A stretch of 12,243 bases of DNA from JBBSGD01 sp038254435 (GCA_038254435.1 JBBSGD010000050.1:1-12243); one strand, 5' to 3'. Shown: positions 1 through 7,259, numbered from the stretch's first letter. Notes: a model not told the origin generated them from the letters alone. A program made the numbers and translations.

Positions 1-711
1 ACGGTCGATCTCTTCGTCCCGCTCCTGGGGGAGACACAGTCGTCGCCGCACGAACGCCACAACCTCCGACCGGTTCGCGTTAGTGACGCGCTCGGGCCGG
101 GTCCACTTCTCGATCCGCGGCTTAAGATCGATCTCCTCCAACACCGCCACGGCGTCCTCGACCGTTGGGCCTTCGGGACGCTCGAGCCCGTGAAAGTGCT
201 GCCACATGTCGTCGAGGCCACCGGCGGGATGGCTTTGGGTCGCTTCGATGACGACCCTGCGATGCGCGGCGGCGTCCAGAGCGCGGCAGAAGGGGCCAAG
301 ATCTCGCACGTTGTAGATCACGTGGTGCGAGATCACTACATCGGCATCTCCCGCGTCAGGGGCGACGTTCGGCCACCTGCCGCGCACCGAGCGATGCTGT
401 ATTCCAAGGCGGGTCGCTGCTTCATCAAACGAGGCCAGCATGTCCTCACTCTCGTCCACGCCGGTGATGTGGGCAGCTCGCTTCGAGAGCGGGAGGCTGC
501 CGGCTCCGGCCCCAACACCGACGTCCAGCACGGTGCCACGCTGGGGCAGCCTCTCTAGGGTCCGGAGGGCCGAGGGGGTGGTCGTTTCTCCCTCCCTCAC
601 CCGGAACAGATGGGGTGGGAAGCCCCACGGAGACTCGGGTGCTGCGTCGAGGATGGGGGCCGGTATAGCCCACGCATCGAGTTGCTCCGCCCATCGCCGA
701 ACCGCATCCAC
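1..711 (-). CDS. Class I SAM-dependent methyltransferase (C-terminus cut by window edge)
   Basis: The minus-strand frame is open from a GTG at 711 to the window edge (237 codons, no stop), so the C-terminus is missing. Residues 61-71 (VLDVGVGAGAG) are the glycine-rich SAM-binding motif I. GVDESEDML (84-92) supplies the acidic residues after strand 2, and ADVVISHHVIYNV (123-135) fits the motif-IV region. The N-terminal stretch RRWAEQLDAWAIP and the WGFPP segment near residue 30 resemble a family of uncharacterised actinobacterial methyltransferases. The substrate cannot be read from the sequence. I chose GTG-711 because this conserved part begins there. The frame stays open upstream to an ATG at 933, but the extra residues are Arg-rich and look non-coding. 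The only Shine-Dalgarno candidate (AGAGG) lies about 13 bases upstream, so the start is uncertain. The gene is divergent from the VOC gene and shows no operon partner here. Confidence 0.85.
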   Translation of the reverse strand, partial: MDAVRRWAEQLDAWAIPAPILDAAPESPWGFPPHLFRVREGETTTPSALRTLERLPQRGTVLDVGVGAGAGSLPLSKRAAHITGVDESEDMLASFDEAATRLGIQHRSVRGRWPNVAPDAGDADVVISHHVIYNVRDLGPFCRALDAAAHRRVVIEATQSHPAGGLDDMWQHFHGLERPEGPTVEDAVAVLEEIDLKPRIEKWTRPERVTNANRSEVVAFVRRRLCLPQERDEEIDR

Positions 712-1103
712 TGCCTGAGTATCGCCTCTTGCTCGGGCCCGGGGACGGGTCCTTGAAGTTCGGCCGTTCCAGCGGACGACGATCGCTGCTCGGTGCCGGG
801 CAGCGGGAGGGACTCCGCCGCGGCCGCGACCGCATCGCGATCGGCCTGCGACAACCGCTGCCACGACCGCACTGTTACGACGCTGCCGGCCTGCCGCCAC
901 GTTCTGATGATCTCTCCCCAACCAAGAGGCCATCGCTCAAGAGCACCATCTCTAGCCGGTCACGGGCAGCAGCGTAAGAGTCACAAGCAGCAAGGGTGCT
1001 CGGGCGCATGTTCAAGCTGTCTCCTAGGATTCTTGCGACGCACTCCCCGCAGACTGAGCGCATCTATTGCGGGGAACGCTATGCCTCCATTGGGATAGCG
1101 TCT

Positions 1104-1118
1104 ACACCCTTTGGGTGT
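1104..1118. repeat. Short perfect hairpin in intergenic region
   Basis: ACACCC and GGGTGT form a 6-bp perfect stem around a TTT loop. No T-run follows on either strand, so it is a poor intrinsic terminator. It lies 67 bp before the VOC start and could be a leader structure or chance. Confidence 0.35.
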
Positions 1119-1174
1119 TACAGGTCGAAATGACCAGCCCACCAACCGCACAGGTCTAGTTACCGACGACCACC

Positions 1175-1182
1175 AAGGAGGG
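1175..1182 (+). promoter_or_regulatory. Strong Shine-Dalgarno site of the VOC gene
   Basis: AAGGAGGG sits 3 bases before ATG-1186. It decides the start: the same frame extends upstream to a TTG at 1111, but those codons show no similarity to the family and have no ribosome site. The spacing is rather short. Confidence 0.75.
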
Positions 1183-1185
1183 CGC

Positions 1186-1548
1186 ATGCCCAGCCGCATC
1201 TACTGCCTGACCATCGACTGCGCCGAGCCCGCGAAGCTCGCCCAGTTCTGGTCGGCCGCACTCGACTACAAGATCGTCTTCGAATCCGAGGACGAGGTGG
1301 CCATCGAGGATCCGCAGGGCAAGGAGTCAACGATCCTTCTGCTCAAGTCCCCCGCTGCCAAGACAACCAAGAACCGGCTCCACATCGATCTCAATCCCAG
1401 CGATCAGACGGCCGAGGTCGAGCGCCTGGTCGGCCTCGGCGCCAGCCACGCCGACATCGGCCAGCACGCCGACGAGGACGTCACCTGGATAGTGCTCGCC
1501 GACCCGGAAGGCAACGAGTTCTGCGTGCTGACGCCGAAGGAGCAGTGA
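1186..1548 (+). CDS. VOC-superfamily glyoxalase-like protein
   Basis: A 120-residue protein of the vicinal-oxygen-chelate superfamily, glyoxalase-like type, common as a stand-alone cytoplasmic protein in actinobacteria. The start RIYCLTIDCAEPAKLAQFWS is the typical first beta-alpha unit (residues 3-22). NRLHIDLNPSD, near the middle, opens the second repeat and carries the His and Asp expected near a metal site. WIVLADPEGNEFCVL, near the end, is the family's closing strand, with the characteristic DPEGNEF. Length is normal for a single VOC module of two beta-alpha-beta-beta-beta units. The substrate is unknown; members range from glyoxalases and dioxygenases to resistance proteins, and nothing here picks one. 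The gene converges on holB, with one base between the two stop codons, so there is no room for a terminator. Confidence 0.85.
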   Translation: MPSRIYCLTIDCAEPAKLAQFWSAALDYKIVFESEDEVAIEDPQGKESTILLLKSPAAKTTKNRLHIDLNPSDQTAEVERLVGLGASHADIGQHADEDVTWIVLADPEGNEFCVLTPKEQ

Positions 1549-1549
1549 G

Positions 1550-2692
1550 CTAGACGACGGTTGCCACGGGGGCAACGAGCCTCCCGAGCTCCAGGAGTAC
1601 CGACTCCACGAGCAGCGTCTGATTCGCGTTTCTCTCGAGCACCGATCCCGCCGCAATGCAGCGCTCCACGGCGGCGATCAGGGCAGCATCGGACACGGGG
1701 GCCTTCGCCCACCGGGCGAGCTCACCCGCTAAGTCCAGGTTCGTGATTGTCTCGGCGCCGCCGCGCCGCACGACTAAGACGTCGCGGTAGAACGATCCGA
1801 GGGATTGAAAGGCCTCGCCCAAGAGCACTTCTTCAAGCCTGCGTAGCTCGCGTTTATGCCTCGTGGCAAGGGCATTGCGCGCACCTGCGGTGCCTCGCCC
1901 CTCACCCATCGCTTCGGCGAGACCGCTCACCTGCTGTCTCTGCGTCCGTGCGAGCTCCCCAAGTGCGATCTTCACCTCTTCGAGCACCTCCTGCGCCGCG
2001 TCGAGAGCCGCTTCTGCCGAGTCGAGCCTGCTCGGAAGGGCAACCCACAGCGCGCGTCTCGCCGCGGCATCGTCGTCGAGAGCCAGGGACCGCGCTCTTT
2101 CGAGATGCCCCTCGGACACGCGCGCAGACACCAGAGCCCGAGCGTCGCTCGTCCCTTCCGCCACGAGGAGCTCGACGATGCGCTGTTCGGGTACGGGATC
2201 GAGGCGGTACACACGACAGCGCGATCGGATCGTTTCCAACAGCTCGTCTTCTTGGTCCGAGATGAGGACGAAGACGGTGTCCGGCTGCGGTTCCTCGAGG
2301 GTTTTCAGCAGCGCGTTCTGCGCGTTGGGGTTCATTCGTTCCGCCTCTTCGATGATGAAGACCTTGCGGATACCCTCAAAAGGTGATCGAGCAGCCTCCG
2401 GGATCACCGTTTCGCGTATGACGTCAACCGGGATGAGAGGCCCTTCGGGCACGATGTGATGCACATCGGGGTGACGAGCCCGCAGTATGCGCATGCAGCT
2501 CGAGCAGTGTCCGCAGCCGACTCCCGGCTCCGCGAGGCAGTTGAGTGCCGCCGCCATCGCCTGGGCGGCAGCGCGCTTGCCCGACCCTGCCGGTCCTATC
2601 AGCAGCCACGCGTGCGGAACCGCGCTGGAGGCGATCTGCGAGGCAAGCCCCGCTGCGGCGCGCGACCCGGCCAGCGGCTCCCAGACACTCAC
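1550..2692 (-). CDS. holB: DNA polymerase III subunit delta prime (clamp loader)
   Basis: This 380-residue protein is the delta prime subunit of the replicative clamp loader, which with delta and tau/gamma opens the beta sliding clamp and loads it on primed DNA. The N-terminal AAA+ part has a P-loop GPAGSGKR (33-40), a zinc module with Cys52, Cys60, Cys63 and Cys66, the segment VFIIEEAERMN (111-121) with LLKTLEEP (128-135), and the SRC arginine-finger motif (157-159). An alpha-helical C-terminal region follows. The P-loop has Arg where Ser or Thr normally follows the Lys, which fits the usual view that delta prime does not hydrolyse ATP. The start is a GTG overlapping the TGA of the MFS-Tmk gene (GTGA), with no separate ribosome site, suggesting translational coupling. 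A topA-tmk-holB order is found in other actinobacteria. Confidence 0.93.
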   Translation of the reverse strand: MSVWEPLAGSRAAAGLASQIASSAVPHAWLLIGPAGSGKRAAAQAMAAALNCLAEPGVGCGHCSSCMRILRARHPDVHHIVPEGPLIPVDVIRETVIPEAARSPFEGIRKVFIIEEAERMNPNAQNALLKTLEEPQPDTVFVLISDQEDELLETIRSRCRVYRLDPVPEQRIVELLVAEGTSDARALVSARVSEGHLERARSLALDDDAAARRALWVALPSRLDSAEAALDAAQEVLEEVKIALGELARTQRQQVSGLAEAMGEGRGTAGARNALATRHKRELRRLEEVLLGEAFQSLGSFYRDVLVVRRGGAETITNLDLAGELARWAKAPVSDAALIAAVERCIAAGSVLERNANQTLLVESVLLELGRLVAPVATVV

Positions 2693-4653
2693 GCGAGACG
2701 CGGCGAGTCGGACCGGGCGGCCGCACTCCTCTCCTCCTCCAGCCCCCGAAGCCTCTTGCCCGCACGCTCCTCCATGATGCCCGCTATCTCTTGGTGAAGC
2801 GCGTCTGCTTCTTTGTCCGCGTCGAGGACGACGAAACGCTCGGGAAACTTAGACGCAAGCGTGCGGTAAGCGTCTGCGACGCGCGCGTGAAAGTCGTCTC
2901 CCTCACTCTCGATCCGGTCGTGCGAACGACGAAGGCGGTCGAGACCGCGTCTGTGATCCAGCTCGAGGAACAGCACGAGGTTGGGAAGCAAACCCCCGGT
3001 CGCCCACTTGCTTATCTCGTAGATCTCTTCCAGCCCGAGGCCGCGAGCCAAGCCTTGATATGCGAGTGACGAGTCAACAAAGCGGTCGGAGACGACCACT
3101 TTCCCGTCGCGCAGGGCCGGGGCGATGACGTCGGCTGCGTGCTGGGCTCGGTCGGCTGCGTACAGAAGTGCCTCGGTGCGAGGGTGCATACCCGCGGCAT
3201 CCGGATCGAGCACCAGCTCTCTGATCTTTGCGCCGATGACCGTGCCGCCCGGCTCCCTAGTGACGACTACCGTGTGCCCGCGTGCCTCGAGCCACCGGGT
3301 CAGAGCCTCCATCTGAGTGGTCTTCCCCGCGCCCTCACCGCCTTCGAAGACTACGAAGTATCCCGCTGCGGCGGACGGGCGCACGGTAGACGCAGCCTGC
3401 CTCGCCTTGATCGCTCGCATCGACAACACTCCTCCTCCGACGGCCACCAAACCCGCCAGCCACAGTGTCGCGCGCGCGCCCGGCAGCGGGTACCCCGCGA
3501 TCACATGATCGCCGATCCGTCCGGCAAGCAGGGGAAAGAGCCCTAGGCCCCCGAGCGTTCCGATCCGAATGACCGTATAGGCGGCACTGAAGGTGCGGCC
3601 GCGCACTGCGTCCTCGGTGTTTTCGTGCATTAGCGAGTAGCCAGACGAGTAAGCGATGCCGCCGAAGAAGCCGAGCGCGCTGGCGAGCGGGATCGCGGAG
3701 GTAAGGCTGCCCATGCTGGCGAGGCCGATTAGCCCCGCCCCTAATAGCAAGATAGACGAGGAGAAGAGCGCGTCCTTTTGAATCCGCCGGGCCAGCATGC
3801 CCGTCGCCAGAAGGCCGATGATCATTCCCAGCGCCAAGAAGCCGATGAGGAAGGAAAAACCACGGCCCCCGCCGCCGAGCACCTTGTCGACGAATGAAAC
3901 CCCAAGCGAGAACACGGCGCCGGCGGCCGTGAAGGTGAGCGCAATGCCGATCATCCACGGACGCACCTGCTTGTGATCGCGCACGAACACGAGCCCCTCG
4001 ACGAGATCTCGCTTCACTTGTCCCCAGTCGAGCTGCGTCTCTTTGGCATGTGTTCGCGGGATCGACAAGGTCGAGATCATCACGGCCGAGAAGCAAAAGG
4101 TGCTCGAATCCAGCCACAGCGCCAGCGCCTGCGGGGAAGCGTGAAGGCCTTCGAGCACCGAGACGTGGCTGCCGAGGAACGACCCGAGCGTCGCCATCAG
4201 CACGTAGACGACGGAGGCCAGCGGCCACGGCGCGTACACGGCCATGAGGCTGAGCGAGTTGGCGTGAGTCAGGTGGCTCCGCGGCACGAAGTTGGGGAGC
4301 GACGAGTCCTTGGCCGGGCCCCATACAAGCGTCAGGCTCTCCAGGATTATCGACACGATGAGAAACCACCACAGCGTCGGCAGAAAGGGCAGGGAGAAGA
4401 TGAGCACGGCGCGGGCCGAATCCGCAGTCACCATGATCTTGCGCCGGTCCCAGCGGTCGGCGAGGACGCCGGCCAATGGCCCCACGATGAAGCCGGGCAA
4501 CACGCGCGCCGTCATGACGATCCCCACGCCGGTCGCTCCGCCGATCTTGGTCGCATAGATCGCGATGGCGATAACCCCGACCCAGTCCCCGAGGCTCGAC
4601 ACGAACTGGGCCAAGAAAAACCTGAGGAAGGTGCGGTTCTTGAGCAGCATCAT
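2689..4653 (-). CDS. tmk: MFS transporter domain fused to thymidylate kinase
   Basis: A 654-residue fusion protein. The first ~400 residues are a major facilitator membrane domain: start LLKNRTFLRFFLAQFVSSLGD, motif A (GVLADRWDRR, about 63-72) and many hydrophobic helices. Residues 432-654 are a complete thymidylate kinase, which phosphorylates dTMP to dTDP for dTTP synthesis: P-loop GGEGAGKTT (438-446), TREPGGT (465-471), SDRFVDSSLAYQG (522-534) and a basic lid (about 575-592). No stop or frame break separates the parts. For both ends to be cytoplasmic, the helix number must be even. Long Tmk proteins with an N-terminal MFS domain are known in Streptomyces and relatives; what the transporter moves, if anything, is unclear. 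I start at ATG-4653 because AGAGGT lies 7 bases upstream. An in-frame ATG at 4746 adds 31 hydrophilic residues without a ribosome site. The stop overlaps the holB start. Confidence 0.9.
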   Translation of the reverse strand: MMLLKNRTFLRFFLAQFVSSLGDWVGVIAIAIYATKIGGATGVGIVMTARVLPGFIVGPLAGVLADRWDRRKIMVTADSARAVLIFSLPFLPTLWWFLIVSIILESLTLVWGPAKDSSLPNFVPRSHLTHANSLSLMAVYAPWPLASVVYVLMATLGSFLGSHVSVLEGLHASPQALALWLDSSTFCFSAVMISTLSIPRTHAKETQLDWGQVKRDLVEGLVFVRDHKQVRPWMIGIALTFTAAGAVFSLGVSFVDKVLGGGGRGFSFLIGFLALGMIIGLLATGMLARRIQKDALFSSSILLLGAGLIGLASMGSLTSAIPLASALGFFGGIAYSSGYSLMHENTEDAVRGRTFSAAYTVIRIGTLGGLGLFPLLAGRIGDHVIAGYPLPGARATLWLAGLVAVGGGVLSMRAIKARQAASTVRPSAAAGYFVVFEGGEGAGKTTQMEALTRWLEARGHTVVVTREPGGTVIGAKIRELVLDPDAAGMHPRTEALLYAADRAQHAADVIAPALRDGKVVVSDRFVDSSLAYQGLARGLGLEEIYEISKWATGGLLPNLVLFLELDHRRGLDRLRRSHDRIESEGDDFHARVADAYRTLASKFPERFVVLDADKEADALHQEIAGIMEERAGKRLRGLEEERSAAARSDSPRLA

Positions 4654-4660
4654 GTAAGTG

Positions 4661-4666
4661 ACCTCT
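4661..4666 (-). promoter_or_regulatory. Ribosome-binding site deciding the MFS-Tmk start
   Basis: On the minus strand AGAGGT lies 7 bases before the ATG at 4653 (followed directly by a second ATG). The upstream in-frame ATGs at 4677 and 4746 lack such a site. The choice also matches where MFS proteins of this type usually begin. Confidence 0.55.
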
Positions 4667-4783
4667 TTCGAGGCCATCACGGTTAGATTCGGGCGCTGCG
4701 GCGCGGATTGGATGTCAAGTCCCCTTGCGCGAAAAGGGCAGTCCATGGAGGGCCCCGGGCAACACGGTCATGCCCATCCTAGT

Positions 4784-4798
4784 GAGTCACAGTGACTC
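4784..4798. promoter_or_regulatory. Perfect 15-bp palindrome upstream of MFS-tmk, candidate operator
   Basis: GAGTCAC-A-GTGACTC is a perfect 7-bp inverted repeat with a one-base centre, in the gap between the topA stop and the MFS-tmk start. A one-base centre is too tight for an RNA hairpin loop and there is no T-run, so a binding site for a dimeric protein is more likely than a terminator. No adjacent regulator gene suggests which protein. Confidence 0.4.
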
Positions 4799-4841
4799 GC
4801 GCCGGGAGTTTCGGTCCTCGGCCTCGCCGACTCTTTCTGCA

Positions 4842-4854
4842 GCCACTTCGTGGC
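4842..4854 (-). terminator. Weak hairpin just after topA
   Basis: GCCAC and GTGGC form a 5-bp stem with a 3-base loop, a few bases beyond the topA TAG on the minus strand. No T-run follows, so it is at best a weak terminator or an mRNA 3' structure. Partial read-through into MFS-tmk is plausible. Confidence 0.25.
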
Positions 4855-4857
4855 CGG

Positions 4858-7050
4858 CTATTTCTTTGCCGAGGTCTTCTTCGCGCTCGTCTTCCGGGCC
4901 GAGGTCTTGCGGGCCGCAGACTTTTTGCCCGCGCTCTTCCTTCCCGAGGACTTCTTCGCGCTCGTCTTGCGAGGCGTCTTCTTGATGTACTTGCACTGAG
5001 GGTAGTTCGAGCATCCGACGAAGGGGCCGAAGCGTCCGCGCTTCTCGACGAGCGGAGAGCTGCACTTGGGGCAGGATTCGCCGGTCTCTTTGGGGGGCTC
5101 CTTCTTTATGTACTTGCACTCGGGATAGTTCGAGCATCCGACGAAGGGGCCGAAGCGTCCGGTCTTGGCGACAAGCTCCGATCCGCATTCGGGGCAGTCC
5201 TCGCCGACTCCCTCGGGGTCGGGAAGTGGCTCGCCGAGCTCGTCGAGCTGCTGGGACCACTTGCAGTCCGGCCATCCCGAGCACGACAGGAACCACAAGC
5301 CGTGCTTTCCGAACTTCTGGACGACAGGCCTCCCACATTCGGGACAGGTCTTGTCGGTGGGTCGTTCGGGGCGGCTCATCTTGTCCTTCTGTTCCTCGAC
5401 ATGCTGCGTGAACGAGTTGAAGAAGTCGCGCACGATCGGAGTCATGCGCTTGTCGCCCGAGGCGATCTCATCAAGTGACTCCTCCATGCGAGCCGTGAAA
5501 TCGACGCTTGGGATCTCGGGGAAATGGCTCTCGAGAAGCTCGATGACGACCTCACCGCGTGGCACGGGGAAGAGTCGCCGGCTCTCAGACCTGACGTAAC
5601 CGCGCTCGATAAGCTTCTGGACCGTCGGAGCGTATGTCGACGGTCTGCCTATCCCGACGCGCTCCATCTCGCGCACGAGTGTCGCCTCGGTGTAGCGAGG
5701 CGGAGGTTGCGTGAAGTGCTGTTCGGGCGAAAGAGCCGTAAGCGCGAGCACGTCGCCCTCGGCGAGGTCGGGTAGGACGCCTTCTATCTCTTCGGGCTCG
5801 TCGTCTGCCTTCTCGAGGTAGACGCGCATGAATCCGTCGAACTTGACCACCTGACCGGTTGCTCTGAAGGTGACCCCGTTGCTCACGATGTCGACCGACG
5901 TCGCGTCATATACCGCCTCGGCCATCTGCGAGGCCATGGTCCGCTGCCAGACCATCTCGTAGAGGCGCGTCTGATCGCCGTTGAGGGTCCCAGCCATCTC
6001 GCCGGGTAGCTTCGCCGACGACGCGGGGCGGATTGCCTCGTGTGCTTCCTGCGCTCCCTTGGATTTCGCCGTGAACTTGCGAGGTTGGTGGTAGTCGGCG
6101 CCGAACTGGCGTTCGATCACGTTGCCGATCTCTCCCATGGCGTCGTTGCTGAGGTTGGTCGAGTCGGTACGCATGTAGGTAATGTGCCCCGCCTCATAAA
6201 GGGACTGGGCCACCTGCATCGCCTTCCACGTCGGGAAGCCGAGCTTGCTCGACGCGGCTTGTTGCAAGGTCGATGTTTTGAATGGGGCAGGCGGCTTGCG
6301 TGAGCGCTCGGCCTTGCGCACGGCGGCAACAGTGAAGGGGCCCGGACGAACGCGTTCCACCAGGGACGCCGCGGCCTCTTCGTTTTCGAGCGCGAACTTC
6401 TCCTTCTCGCCCACCGGATAGAGGGCGGTGAGGCTCTCTTCGTGGTCAGTTTGCAGGTCAGCGGTGACGTCCCAATACTCCTTCTCGCCGAACGCGCGGC
6501 GCTCCCGCTCGCGCTCGACGATCAGCCACAGCGCAGCGCTCTGCACCCGCCCTGCCGACAGGTTGGGGCCGACGTTGCGCCACAGAAGAGGCGAGAGCTT
6601 GTAGCCGAGGATGCGGTCGACGGCGCGCCGCGCCTGCTGGGCGTCGATGAGGTTGACGTCGAGCTGGCGGGGATCTTCGAACGCGGCGGTGACGGCCTTT
6701 TTGGTGATCTCGTTGAAAGCCACACGGTGAACCGCGTGACTCTTGAGCTTGAGCAACTCGGCCACATGCCACGCGATCGCCTCGCCCTCACGGTCGGGGT
6801 CCGTTGCGAGCCACACATTCTCGGCCCCTTTGAGCGCGGCGCGCAAGGCCGACATTGCCTTCTTGGCCGAGGCGCGCTGTATCGGCTGGTAGGCGATCTT
6901 GACATCGCCGTTGACCTCGATACCGAAGTCGGACTTGGGAAGATCGCGCACGTGGCCCATCGAGGCGAGGACTTTGTAGTCCTTGCCGAGGTACCGCTCG
7001 ATTGTCTTTGCTTTCGCCGGCGACTCGACGACGACGAGATTCTTGGCCAC
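4858..7050 (-). CDS. topA: DNA topoisomerase I with three zinc ribbons and a Lys-rich tail
   Basis: A 730-residue type IA topoisomerase, which relaxes negative supercoils by single-strand passage. The Toprim domain begins VVVESPAKAKTIERYLG and includes the acidic metal site TDPDREGE (83-90). The catalytic Tyr is Y292 in HITYMRTDS, with R294 beside it. GIGRPSTYAPT (467-477) is also characteristic. Three C-terminal zinc ribbons follow, with Cys at 569/572/590/596, 619/622/639/645 and 660/663/680/686. The last ~39 residues repeat Lys-Thr/Ser-Ser-Ala-Lys units. Mycobacterial and streptomycete TopA have basic tails but, as far as I know, C-terminal repeats without these cysteines, so the combination is notable. 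The start is GTG with AAGGAG 4 bases upstream. It is the first gene of the topA, MFS-tmk, holB run and is preceded by a good promoter. Confidence 0.97.
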   Translation of the reverse strand: MAKNLVVVESPAKAKTIERYLGKDYKVLASMGHVRDLPKSDFGIEVNGDVKIAYQPIQRASAKKAMSALRAALKGAENVWLATDPDREGEAIAWHVAELLKLKSHAVHRVAFNEITKKAVTAAFEDPRQLDVNLIDAQQARRAVDRILGYKLSPLLWRNVGPNLSAGRVQSAALWLIVERERERRAFGEKEYWDVTADLQTDHEESLTALYPVGEKEKFALENEEAAASLVERVRPGPFTVAAVRKAERSRKPPAPFKTSTLQQAASSKLGFPTWKAMQVAQSLYEAGHITYMRTDSTNLSNDAMGEIGNVIERQFGADYHQPRKFTAKSKGAQEAHEAIRPASSAKLPGEMAGTLNGDQTRLYEMVWQRTMASQMAEAVYDATSVDIVSNGVTFRATGQVVKFDGFMRVYLEKADDEPEEIEGVLPDLAEGDVLALTALSPEQHFTQPPPRYTEATLVREMERVGIGRPSTYAPTVQKLIERGYVRSESRRLFPVPRGEVVIELLESHFPEIPSVDFTARMEESLDEIASGDKRMTPIVRDFFNSFTQHVEEQKDKMSRPERPTDKTCPECGRPVVQKFGKHGLWFLSCSGWPDCKWSQQLDELGEPLPDPEGVGEDCPECGSELVAKTGRFGPFVGCSNYPECKYIKKEPPKETGESCPKCSSPLVEKRGRFGPFVGCSNYPQCKYIKKTPRKTSAKKSSGRKSAGKKSAARKTSARKTSAKKTSAKK
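4871..4968. repeat. Imperfect repeats coding the Lys/Ser/Ala tail of TopA
   Basis: Two 23-base copies (4871-4893 and 4946-4968) differ at one base and encode the recurring Lys-Thr/Ser-Ser-Ala-Lys-Lys unit. Shorter partial copies lie between. Such tracts tend to vary in length between strains through slippage. Confidence 0.6.
4985..5161. repeat. Direct repeat of zinc-ribbon module inside topA
   Basis: Bases 4985-5038 and 5108-5161 match at 51 of 54 positions, 123 bases apart, equal to 41 codons. They encode the second half of ribbons 2 and 3 (GRFGPFVGCSNYP, then Glu/Gln-CKYIKK). The first ribbon is much more diverged (KHGLWFLSCSGWPDC), which indicates a recent internal duplication or gene conversion between the last two. 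Confidence 0.8.
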
Positions 7051-7149
7051 CGAACTCCTTCTCTAAGCCTGGCTCTGAGCCTGGTGCAGGGTACCCGCCG
7101 ACGCCGGGCCTCGGCCGGGACGGAAATAACGTTGTACCCCCGGGTGCCG

Positions 7150-7178
7150 CTTATCGCACCTTTGAGAGTCATTGTCAA
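7150..7178 (-). promoter_or_regulatory. Sigma-70-type promoter for topA
   Basis: Reading the minus strand, a consensus -35 TTGACA (7178-7173) is followed after exactly 17 bases by GATAAG (7155-7150), a 4-of-6 match to TATAAT. Transcription would begin near 7143, giving a leader of about 90 bases with GC-rich inverted segments before the topA GTG. I see no equally good promoter for the divergent dedA gene. Confidence 0.6.
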
Positions 7179-7259
7179 TAACACGATCGGGTTCCGGCGT
7201 GTTCCCCGCACCCTCTCCCGGGTCCCATTTACGGGCTCGCCGGCGGCTACCATCTGGCG

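Larger units (their letters stand above)
712..1185. other. Intergenic region with weak short frames and one hairpin
   Basis: This 474-bp gap lies between the divergent methyltransferase and VOC genes. I see no tRNA, no insertion-sequence ends and no convincing promoter. Two minus-strand frames are suggestive. A 62-codon ATG frame at 1063-875 contains STLAACDSYAAARDRLE followed by LLSDGLLV, which vaguely recalls the C-terminal half of P27-type phage terminase small subunits. A second frame, open from about 960 to 597, contains RLSQADRDAVAAAAESLPLP with GC-rich third positions. Neither has a good ribosome site or a family-length product. They could be remnants of a decayed gene or chance frames. 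The right end holds the VOC ribosome-binding site. Confidence 0.5.

Noticed and set aside
712..933. Longer N-terminus for the methyltransferase from ATG-933
   Set aside because: The frame is open, but the added residues are Arg-rich with no family resemblance, and the recognisable N-terminus begins at GTG-711.
1090..1150. tRNA-like look: TTT in a hairpin loop, then a GTCGAAAT stretch and CCCACCA
   Set aside because: The candidate T-arm does not pair, position 33 is not U, and no D-arm or matching acceptor strand is found upstream.
1130..1160. VOC promoter ATGACC plus TCTAGT
   Set aside because: Both boxes are only 4-of-6 matches and the 19-base spacing is poor; not distinguishable from chance.
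4682..4718. Promoter for MFS-tmk: TTGACA at 4718-4713 with TCTAAC at 4687-4682 on the minus strand
   Set aside because: The spacer is 25 bases, far from the usual 16-18, and no -10 box lies at the proper distance.
4787..5338. Long open frames opposite or out of phase with topA, hppA, holB and trkA (for example 10399-10728, 3335-4372)
   Set aside because: They are shadows of the GC-rich coding frames: Arg/Pro/Ser-rich translations, no ribosome sites and no family resemblance.
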